Shown here piece after piece: positions 6,677 through 12,032 of a DNA stretch of 15,644 bases. The notes beneath the pieces were generated by a model, which had not been told where the DNA came from, made no database searches, and saw nothing but the letters and a program-made list of their open reading frames with translations. The translations under genes and the position numbers were made by a program. The first letter of the stretch is position 1, and the number at the start of each line of letters is the position of its first letter. Origin of the DNA: DASWYB01 sp036405195 (lineage in GTDB: Bacteria; Patescibacteriota; UBA1384; 2-12-FULL-50-11; DASWYB01); NCBI GenBank assembly GCA_036405195.1, contig DASWYB010000029.1, forward strand, positions 1 through 15,644, in the 5' to 3' direction.

Positions 6677-7230
6677 TGTGGGTCGGGAAAAGTGATATGT
6701 GTGAGAAGATGCTGTGCAGAAGGGATCAAATTAAGATTTTTTGCTTCTTCCATACTAAACCAGCCAATTCCCTCGCTTTCAGGATTTAAAACGGGAACAC
6801 CTTCTTCACATTCAACAGCATAAAAATACCATATATGATTATCTGCGCCGTAGCGGCATTTGCTGGTTGGGATGAAATCGTTGAATAGTAATTCGGAATT
6901 TTTAATTCTAAGCCCAGTTTCTTCGAAGACTTCTCGTGCGAGTCCTTCTTGGGGTTGTTCTTCATATTCTAAATGTCCGGCGGGAAAACCGTAACCAAAA
7001 GGATACGCACGGCGTTTAATAAGGAGAAACTTGTTATTTTGACGGATTAGAGCTCCGACGCAAACATGCACAATACCTTTCTTAGTATTTACGATTAAAT
7101 CTTTCCCATAATCAGTATTACTTGCTCTTTCATATAATTTTTCGCATGTGGAGCAATAAAAAAAACGATAGTTATCTTGAACTACTTCCTGAATTGCGTC
7201 GCTATCGCATGCTAAACATTGAAATGACAT
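6673..7230 (-). CDS. Zinc-ribbon NUDIX hydrolase
   Basis: A 185-residue protein. The N-terminus has a CxxC...CxxC zinc ribbon (C5, C8, C26, C29), as in NudC/NADH-pyrophosphatase-like and other zinc-ribbon NUDIX proteins. The NUDIX domain spans about 52-180 with a complete box G85-x5-E91-x7-R99-E100-V101-x-E103-E104-x-G106-L107. NUDIX enzymes hydrolyse nucleoside diphosphates linked to another group; the substrate here (NADH, ADP-ribose, damaged nucleotide or other) is not determined by the motif. The protein is shorter than NudC. AAGGAG lies 8 bases before the ATG on the minus strand. It is the first gene of a three-gene operon with the kinase (ATGA overlap) and the receiver, which suggests a link between nucleotide state and signalling; that link is an inference. 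Confidence 0.92.
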   Translation of the reverse strand: MSFQCLACDSDAIQEVVQDNYRFFYCSTCEKLYERASNTDYGKDLIVNTKKGIVHVCVGALIRQNNKFLLIKRRAYPFGYGFPAGHLEYEEQPQEGLAREVFEETGLRIKNSELLFNDFIPTSKCRYGADNHIWYFYAVECEEGVPVLNPESEGIGWFSMEEAKNLNLIPSAQHLLTHITFPDPQ

Positions 7231-7339
7231 AAATCTCCTTACTTACTGTATCTTAAACAAATTGGATTAGGAGTCGTTTGGAATAATGTACATCCCTATG
7301 ATTATTAAAGGGTGCTTGTTTGTGATAATTTACAAAAAG

Positions 7340-7367
7340 TTGACGTTTGGTAAGCAATGCATATAAT
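7340..7367 (+). promoter_or_regulatory. Strong sigma-70-type promoter
   Basis: TTGACG (7340-7345), a 16-base spacer, then perfect TATAAT (7362-7367). The predicted start of transcription is near 7374, giving a leader of about 40 bases before the ATG at 7414. Confidence 0.75.
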
Positions 7368-7375
7368 TATAGTGT

Positions 7376-7390
7376 CTGACATGGTGTCAG
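7376..7390. promoter_or_regulatory. Operator-like inverted repeat at the predicted transcription start
   Basis: A perfect inverted repeat, CTGACA-TGG-TGTCAG, begins about nine bases after the -10 box and so covers the predicted start of transcription, the classical place for a repressor site. It could also fold as a short 5' hairpin in the mRNA. Confidence 0.5.
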
Positions 7391-7413
7391 GGTAACTGGA
7401 AAATCAAAGCAAC

Positions 7414-8373
7414 ATGCTTCCCAATACGCATCGTGAAGAGCGGTATGAGCGGCTTTGCCGATTATACTGCAATCCGCAGTTGCTCGCTGTGGCACAAGAC
7501 GTCCAGTTCTACTCGAACAAGGAGTTTCTGAGCCGAATTAGCGAGAAGTTCCCCGAGCCGGTGCGCAACGCATTTGCTTGGAGGACCACGAATTGGGCTG
7601 GGGTCTACTCGAAAGGGAAGACAACCAACCTCAGGGCTGCAATGCTTCACCTCCAGTCGGAGGGTATCAAGGTAGGTTTTGTACCGGAGGTAACAGTAGG
7701 GCGACAGATCCGTCCGGGTGAGGTTGCTGGTGAGTTCGTCTACCCCATGGATCGGGAGGATTTTCGGCGGGAACGAAGAAACGGCAATATGCTGGTTGCT
7801 TACTGGCGAGGGCGGGGAACTCACCGGTACAAACTCGGTGGAATATGGCTTCCATTGGTAGAGAAAGCATTAGCTGAGTACGATGTTCTGTTCACGAACA
7901 TCAATTCGGCGGCACTCTACTGGATGAAGAGCCACTTCGCCCCATTCCTCGCTTCGGTTGTTGTCGTAACTGATGAGGAGGCTCATGGCATGATGCAGTT
8001 CATGCGTAATGTTCCCCCAAACGATAGCGAAGGGATGAATCCATTGGGAGTAAGAGGGGAGTTTCCCATTCTCTCTCAAGAGGAATTACCCGACGTCCTC
8101 TGGTGGGAGAATGAGCTGCATCCAGAAGCTCAAGGGTTCACTGATGAACGAGTGCGGCAAGAGTATCTGATTGGGTTGCTATCGCAGCGATTTAATCAGC
8201 CGCTTAAGCCGTTCGAGTGCGGTAATTTTCCTTTAGAGTTGCCGGTGCGACTTTTGCCCAGAACTCGAGGAGAGTACCTGCGGATGCTCGTTATGCGAGG
8301 CGAGCACTGTATACCAAGCCATGTTCTCCGTGAGCCTGACGTCTGGTGTTGCGACATACAAATGGCGGCATGA
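7414..8373 (+). CDS. Divergent guanylate-kinase-like P-loop protein
   Basis: A 319-residue protein with a degenerate guanylate kinase-like core. Walker A is GVYSKGKT (63-70). The GMP-binding loop RQIRPGEVAGEF (97-108) keeps the R-x-x-R-x-x-E spacing and wording of true guanylate kinase (Gmk: RQPRPGEVHGE). Y139 and the stretch VEKALAEYDVLF (149-160) align with later Gmk strands. Differences matter: the Gmk glycine in YG is replaced (YKLG), the acidic strand 'DID' is NIN (162-164), and the FLE acid contact is MLV (126-128). It also has about 60 extra N-terminal and 130 extra C-terminal residues. It may therefore bind a purine nucleotide without being a normal GMP kinase. The gene has its own promoter, operator-like repeat and terminator, no strong ribosome site, and looks more GC-rich than its neighbours, suggesting acquisition by transfer. 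The C-terminal region is unrecognised. Confidence 0.62.
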   Translation: MLPNTHREERYERLCRLYCNPQLLAVAQDVQFYSNKEFLSRISEKFPEPVRNAFAWRTTNWAGVYSKGKTTNLRAAMLHLQSEGIKVGFVPEVTVGRQIRPGEVAGEFVYPMDREDFRRERRNGNMLVAYWRGRGTHRYKLGGIWLPLVEKALAEYDVLFTNINSAALYWMKSHFAPFLASVVVVTDEEAHGMMQFMRNVPPNDSEGMNPLGVRGEFPILSQEELPDVLWWENELHPEAQGFTDERVRQEYLIGLLSQRFNQPLKPFECGNFPLELPVRLLPRTRGEYLRMLVMRGEHCIPSHVLREPDVWCCDIQMAA

Positions 8374-8402
8374 GTCGCCAAACTGCTCAGGGGCACCTGA
8401 GG

Positions 8403-8433
8403 ATGGGACGCGGATGACCGCGTCCCATTTTTT
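8403..8433 (+). terminator. Intrinsic terminator of the guanylate-kinase-like gene
   Basis: Perfect 11-bp GC-rich stem ATGGGACGCGG (8403-8413) / CCGCGTCCCAT (8418-8428), loop ATGA, followed directly by a run of T (to 8433). It lies 30 bases after the stop codon. Confidence 0.93.
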
Positions 8434-8443
8434 ATTAACAATC

Positions 8444-8472
8444 TTGAGTTTGCACCTGTTTTTCGGTATAGT
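8444..8472 (+). promoter_or_regulatory. Promoter of tRNA-Gln
   Basis: TTGAGT (8444-8449), a 17-base spacer, and TATAGT (8467-8472). The predicted start lies about 8 bases before the mature tRNA 5' end, a compact arrangement usual for tRNA genes. Confidence 0.6.
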
Positions 8473-8486
8473 GTATAGGTAGTTAT

Positions 8487-8560
8487 TCCCGGATCGTCTA
8501 ATGGCAGGACAGTGGCCTTTGAAGCCATCAATCTAGGTTCGACCCCTAGTCCGGGAACCA
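8487..8560 (+). tRNA. tRNA-Gln (anticodon UUG)
   Basis: A complete cloverleaf of 74 bases including an encoded CCA. Acceptor stem TCCCGGA/TCCGGGA with discriminator A; D arm GTCT-AATGGCA-GGAC; anticodon stem GTGGC/GCCAT with loop CTTTGAA, anticodon TTG reading CAA and CAG for glutamine; four-base variable loop; T arm CTAGG-TTCGACC-CCTAG. It is a single gene flanked by its own promoter (8444-8472) and terminator hairpin (8558-8598). Its last 19 bases recur at 8698-8716. Confidence 0.96.
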
Positions 8561-8598
8561 ACGAGAAGCACCCCAATTAAAGGGGTGTTTTTCGTTGG
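8558..8598 (+). terminator. Terminator hairpin of tRNA-Gln
   Basis: The core stem CACCCC (8569-8574) / GGGGTG (8582-8587) is followed by five T. Pairing continues outward through GAGAAG/TTTTTC-type pairs as far as CCAACGA (8558-8564) with TCGTTGG (8592-8598), so the long hairpin reaches into the encoded CCA end of the tRNA. Confidence 0.85.
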
Positions 8599-8697
8599 TT
8601 TCTGACCAGGAGAGAACCGTAGAGCGGAGCGGAAGGTTCGATAGTCGAAGGCACGCGCAGAAGCGTGTTTCGAGCATGCCTGAAGATTATACAAAGT

Positions 8698-8716
8698 ACC
8701 CCTAGTCCGGGAACCA
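8698..8716 (+). repeat. 19-bp direct copy of the tRNA-Gln 3' end
   Basis: ACCCCTAGTCCGGGAACCA is identical to 8542-8560 (the 3' side of the T arm, acceptor stem, discriminator and CCA), with a period of 156 bases. The 137 bases between the copies hold the tRNA terminator and a GC-rich stretch with two small inverted repeats (TTCGA/TCGAA at 8637-8649 and CACGC/GCGTG at 8652-8667), and no gene. It may be the scar of an element integrated at the tRNA 3' end, or a repeat like the rtT units after E. coli tyrT, which also begin with about 19 bases of tRNA 3' end. Confidence 0.85.
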
Positions 8717-8717
8717 T

Positions 8718-8748
8718 ACAAAACCCCGCCTCAACGGCGGGGTTTTGT
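8718..8748. terminator. Terminator-like hairpin just before the glycosylase gene
   Basis: Perfect 13-bp stem ACAAAACCCCGCC (8718-8730) / GGCGGGGTTTTGT (8736-8748), loop TCAAC. It ends only 15 bases before the next ATG (8764). It is either the end of the tRNA-side transcript or an attenuator for the downstream gene. Confidence 0.75.
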
Positions 8749-8763
8749 GATAGGGTAAAACAT

Positions 8764-9354
8764 ATGATTTTACCACCCGATTTCTATGCTCTGCCAACAG
8801 AGCTCGTAGCCCAAGAGCTTTTAGGAAAACTTCTCGTTCACGAATCGCCCGAAGGAATAACGGTGGGACGAATTATAGAGACCGAAGCGTATGTCTCTAA
8901 TGATCCTGCGAATCATGCGTATCGCGGTCAAACGCAACGAAACGCACCCATGTTCGGGCCTGCTGGCAGATCATATATCTACCTTATTTATGGAATGCAC
9001 TACTGCTTTAATATTGTTACCGCTCCCCAAGGAGTGGGGGAGGCCGTATTGATCCGAGCGTTAGAACCCCTCGAGGGTATCCCCTTGATGCAATTGCGTC
9101 GAAATAAGGTAAATCTCTCCGAGCTTACAAGTGGTCCTGCAAAGCTGGTGCAAGCAATGGGTGTGACTTTATCTCAGAACAATAAAGATGTAACCTCTCC
9201 TCCTCTCTATGTAGCTGATCAATACCGGTCTCATTGTGCGCTTGAGAAAAATTCGTTTTCTTTTATAGCTGGGCCAAGAGTGGGTATTCGTGTGGGGACC
9301 GATCTGAACTTACGTTACCTTATTGTGCCGGAGGGACGGTCTCCGCTGGCGTAA
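8764..9354 (+). CDS. mpg: 3-methyladenine DNA glycosylase (AAG/MPG family)
   Basis: A 196-residue base-excision repair enzyme that removes alkylated purines (3-methyladenine, hypoxanthine) from DNA. Family motifs are GRIIETEAY (35-43) with the probable catalytic E41 and base-stacking Y43, H51, RGQTQRNAPMFG (54-65), the DNA-intercalating block YIYLIYGMHYCFN (71-83) with Y73 and Y76, VLIRALEPLEG (95-105) and SGPAKLVQAMG (123-133). Length is normal for bacterial members. I place the start at the ATG at 8764, where the family homology begins (ILPPDFYALP); an upstream in-frame ATG (8665) would translate the tRNA-end repeat and the hairpin. The ribosome site is weak (AGGG). An extended -10-like TGATAGGGT (8748-8756) could give a nearly leaderless mRNA. 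Its 3' end overlaps the convergent gene by 35 bases. Confidence 0.95.
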   Translation: MILPPDFYALPTELVAQELLGKLLVHESPEGITVGRIIETEAYVSNDPANHAYRGQTQRNAPMFGPAGRSYIYLIYGMHYCFNIVTAPQGVGEAVLIRALEPLEGIPLMQLRRNKVNLSELTSGPAKLVQAMGVTLSQNNKDVTSPPLYVADQYRSHCALEKNSFSFIAGPRVGIRVGTDLNLRYLIVPEGRSPLA

Positions 9355-9757
9355 TTGATGGTGAGGGGCTCGCTTGATGTTCTTGTTCGTACTTCGTTAT
9401 CGCGCTCGTAACTTTTGACTCATTACGCATGGGCGCAATCGACACGATTGTATCCCGATTGATGTAGATTCGCTCTTCGGGCCCATACGCCTCGTCGCTC
9501 ACTTTGGTTAGGGTGAGCTTTTTCTTTGGTTCTGTATCGGGCGCAGAATTAGGAGTGATATAGTACGCTTCGTCAAGTGTTACATACTGGTTATTCCGTT
9601 GCGAAAGGTAACCAATGTATGTTCGGCCGTTGGTGAGCATGATTGCCGAGCGATTTTTGCTCTCGCGGGCGTAGGCAAATTTTTTCGTTGCATATCCTAT
9701 GCCAAGTGCCAATACAATAATGATCATTCCTGTGCTAACTAGCTGTGGCTTTGTCAT
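9320..9757 (-). CDS. Small membrane-anchored protein, unknown function (CPR-type)
   Basis: A 145-residue protein. Residues about 8-28 (TGMIIIVLALGIGYA region) form one N-terminal membrane segment or uncleaved signal; the rest is predicted to lie outside the membrane. The soluble part contains LTNGRTYIGYLSQRNNQYVTL, then YYITP, and later RIYINRDTIVSIAPM. This 'LTNG-x-Y-x-G-x-L, NNQYV, YINRD' pattern I associate with short anchored hypothetical proteins common in CPR genomes, but no function is known to me. The tail is Pro/Ser/Thr-rich. I chose the start at 9757 because GAGGAGGT lies just upstream on the minus strand; a longer in-frame version beginning at 9922 would add a Cys/Arg-rich non-homologous stretch. 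Its last 35 bases are antisense to the end of the glycosylase gene. Confidence 0.75.
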   Translation of the reverse strand: MTKPQLVSTGMIIIVLALGIGYATKKFAYARESKNRSAIMLTNGRTYIGYLSQRNNQYVTLDEAYYITPNSAPDTEPKKKLTLTKVSDEAYGPEERIYINRDTIVSIAPMRNESKVTSAITKYEQEHQASPSPSITPAETVPPAQ

Positions 9758-9808
9758 ATACCTCCTCGTATTTCTTCTTTTATAACGTCTTATGCCCCTA
9801 ATGTATTT

Positions 9809-9841
9809 GTTTGTTTCGCTAATTCTACATGCGAAGCAAAC
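9809..9841. promoter_or_regulatory. Inverted repeat in the divergent intergenic region
   Basis: GTTTGTTTCGC (9809-9819) pairs with GCGAAGCAAAC (9831-9841), 11 pairs with one G-T, around an 11-base loop. It lies upstream of the minus-strand anchored protein and within the 291-base gap (9758-10048) that separates it from the divergent surface-protein operon. It could be an operator or an RNA hairpin. No clear -35/-10 pair was found in this gap for either direction. Confidence 0.35.
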
Positions 9842-10048
9842 GGTATATCTGGAAATGCAGATAAATAGCATCTTGTTTAGCAAGTAACTAGCCAGTGGTA
9901 TGTGTATTCGTATATATTTCAAGCTGCTTATTCATTACCACAAAAATTATGTGTCTACTGTGGGGCTTTTTGGTATTACGTGTATAGATTTAAGGTTCGC
10001 CATCGATCATATTTTAAATCGACACAAAAATACTATGAGGAGTGGGAA

Positions 10049-10993
10049 ATGTATAAAAGAGCATATAGCATTAGGAAGTGTGGTTTGTATCATAGCGGGC
10101 TCGGACTTTTGCTTTCCGGGGCAATGCTTTTACCCGGTTTTGGATTGGCGGCAAGCGACCTAGAGAATACTACGACAGGCTCTGAGTCGGTCAATCAGAA
10201 CAGTGTAAATGAGACGAGAGATACCACGGTAACCGAAACGAACACTTCAAACACTACCAACCTAGCTACCTTTAATTTTCGCACGGGTGGGAACACTGTC
10301 CAGGAGAATACAACAGTTGGTGATTTTACTACTGGTAGTATGCGTATTGACTATACCGCCCAAACGCAGGCAAACGACACTCCTAATGTCAGTGCCAATA
10401 GCGCTTCAGTTGTAACGGAAGATATTTCATCCGCAAATACACGCACAGGTGCAGGAAGCGAAAACATAAACCAAGTAACATCTTCTCAATCGGCAACGTT
10501 AACAAAGAGTCAGATCGCCAATGTCGTAAACGAAGTAACGCTCGTGGCCTCTACAGGCGATAACCTTGTCGCTCGTAATACAACTGTGGGCGATATTACC
10601 ACTGGCGACATTGATGCTCGTGTCAGATTTATAACCCGTGCAAATACTTCAGTTACGCCCGTAACTCCAGTTTCGCCTTCTCCTACGCCTGGAGGTGGTG
10701 GGGGAAGTAATCCCGTGGGAGGTGGGTCACCTTCTACCCCTTCTTCCTCAACTACAACGACACATCCGGTAACGCTCACGGCGATTCTTCCAACTGGTAT
10801 GGGCGGGGCTCAAGAGGTAATGCCATTTAGCCTTACTCAGTCATCTCGTAAATTTTTCCCTGCTGGCTCTACTCAAACCCCTTACCTTCTTATACTGGCT
10901 CTACTTGGCTTATGGCTGATCAGCCCTTCGGCCATCCAGCGTCTCCGAACCTCATATAGTCTTATAAGTCGATCGGAGAATAAGATGAAGTAA
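10049..10993 (+). CDS. Exported repeat protein A with C-terminal membrane anchor
   Basis: A 314-residue secreted protein of unknown family. There is an N-terminal signal peptide (KRAYSIRK, then hydrophobic 16-34, cleavage near A35). Two copies of the shared repeat follow: leading glycines G44 and G134, middle TGG/TGD glycines at +36, and VGDFTTG (90-96) and VGDITTG (180-186) at +46. A Pro/Gly/Ser/Thr-rich linker spans 200-240. A hydrophobic segment (about 278-292) with a basic tail (RLR...) ends the protein, preceded by FPAGS (270-274), a possible non-canonical sorting signal. There is no Cys after the signal peptide. GAGGAG (10037-10042) fixes the ATG at 10049; the open frame runs further upstream but without a ribosome site. 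It is the first of three paralogues followed by a sortase, so surface display is inferred. Confidence 0.8.
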   Translation: MYKRAYSIRKCGLYHSGLGLLLSGAMLLPGFGLAASDLENTTTGSESVNQNSVNETRDTTVTETNTSNTTNLATFNFRTGGNTVQENTTVGDFTTGSMRIDYTAQTQANDTPNVSANSASVVTEDISSANTRTGAGSENINQVTSSQSATLTKSQIANVVNEVTLVASTGDNLVARNTTVGDITTGDIDARVRFITRANTSVTPVTPVSPSPTPGGGGGSNPVGGGSPSTPSSSTTTTHPVTLTAILPTGMGGAQEVMPFSLTQSSRKFFPAGSTQTPYLLILALLGLWLISPSAIQRLRTSYSLISRSENKMK

Positions 10994-11010
10994 TTACATT
11001 TGGGTCGATG

Positions 11011-11039
11011 CATCAGAGATACAGTGTGCACCTCTGATG
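11011..11039 (+). other. Hairpin between genes A and B
   Basis: CATCAGAG (11011-11018) / CTCTGATG (11032-11039), a perfect 8-bp stem with a 13-base loop, in the 93-base gap. It has no T-run, so it is not a standard terminator. It may be an mRNA-stability or attenuation hairpin that makes levels of A and B differ. Confidence 0.4.
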
Positions 11040-11086
11040 AATATTAATAGGCACGCAGTCCCAAGTATTTTAAAGAAGGAGTGGAT

Positions 11087-11965
11087 ATGACTCATATCGA
11101 TATCATAAAAGTTCGAAACATGATGCGTACAATTGCAGCTGCATCCGCAGTCGTGCTCTCGATGGGCGCAGGATCAGTATTTGCTCAAATTGATGTCAGT
11201 GGTACCAATGGAACGACTGGCGCCAACTCGGTCAATGAAAATATGTATGACGTTGATGCTGATGTTGACGTAGACATTGATAATACGGCTGACACGACCA
11301 ACGTTGCTGTCGCTGATGTTGATGCTGGCGCTAATGATATCTCCATGAATACGACTGTTGAAGACATTACGACAGGTGACGTGATAGGAGAAGTCTCGTT
11401 CGATACTGAGCTAAATTCTGGTGGCAGTCTGTCATTGGATTCCCTGATGATGCAGGACGTAAGTGTTGATTCGAGTAACGATACAACAGGTGCGAACTCG
11501 GAAAATACAAATGATGTTGATGTAGATAGCGACGTAGACATTGATATTACGAATACAGCTGACGTGAGTAATGTCTTAAGCGCGACGGTGAGAACAGGTG
11601 GCAACGCTGTGCGCCAGAATACGACAGTTGGGGATGTAACAACTGGGGACACTATTATCAGCGGTGACTTCACTACCGAAGTGAACTCAAATACTGGAGT
11701 CGACTTAGGAAACATGAGTGCGCCATCAGTTGATGCTAGCTTTAGCAATGACACAACTGGCTTCTCCTCATCGAATGTTAACACAGTCGATGTCGATAGT
11801 GATCTTGATGTTGACGTAACGAACGACGCAACGGTAAATAATACCGCTACGGTGAGTGCTACCCCCGGTAATAACGCGGTAACTGGCAACACAACGGTTG
11901 GTAATATCCACACCGGTGGAGTCCGTTTCGAGGTTAACTCTACTACCACAGCTAACTCACAATAA
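11087..11965 (+). CDS. Exported acidic repeat protein B (no membrane anchor)
   Basis: A 292-residue secreted protein made almost wholly of three repeats with an exact 90-residue period: leading glycines G45, G135, G225 (GTTGANS, DTTGANSEN, DTTGFSSSN) and boxes VEDITTG, VGDVTTG, VGNIHTG beginning at 91, 181, 271. Each repeat has an alternating Asp-hydrophobic strand at the same phase (D55-D65, D143-D153, D235-D243). This makes the protein strongly acidic and suggests a beta-solenoid with a carboxylate-lined face, perhaps for calcium. The signal peptide spans about 14-33 with cleavage after VFA. There is no C-terminal hydrophobic segment and no cysteine, so it is likely released or held by its paralogues. 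The ATG at 11087 is used because AAGGAG (11076-11081) overlaps an alternative GTG at 11081. Confidence 0.8.
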   Translation: MTHIDIIKVRNMMRTIAAASAVVLSMGAGSVFAQIDVSGTNGTTGANSVNENMYDVDADVDVDIDNTADTTNVAVADVDAGANDISMNTTVEDITTGDVIGEVSFDTELNSGGSLSLDSLMMQDVSVDSSNDTTGANSENTNDVDVDSDVDIDITNTADVSNVLSATVRTGGNAVRQNTTVGDVTTGDTIISGDFTTEVNSNTGVDLGNMSAPSVDASFSNDTTGFSSSNVNTVDVDSDLDVDVTNDATVNNTATVSATPGNNAVTGNTTVGNIHTGGVRFEVNSTTTANSQ

Positions 11966-11983
11966 GCTGAGGAGTCAGTGAGG

Positions 11984-12001
11984 GCCTAGCTTATGCTAGG
12001 C
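11984..12001 (+). other. Hairpin between genes B and C
   Basis: GCCTAGC (11984-11990) / GCTAGGC (11995-12001) with loop TTAT lies in the 67-base gap, just upstream of the strong ribosome site of gene C (AAGGAGG, 12023-12029). It is not followed by a T-run, so a processing or attenuation site is more likely than a terminator. Confidence 0.45.
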
Positions 12002-12032
12002 TCCACGGGTTTCTCACGAACTAAGGAGGTCC

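Noticed and set aside
8196..8721. Minus-strand frames over the tRNA, with GLGVEPRL- and GSRTRG-type peptides
   Set aside because: These are well-known false proteins from reading tRNA genes backwards.
9902..10048. Upstream extension of protein A
   Set aside because: It would put a Tyr/Lys/Cys-rich segment before a clear signal peptide; GAGGAG at 10037 marks the ATG at 10049.
11185..11949. Minus-strand open frame of 254 codons opposite gene B
   Set aside because: Produced by the repetitive composition of B; low-complexity Ser/Thr/Val translation, no ribosome site, no family resemblance.
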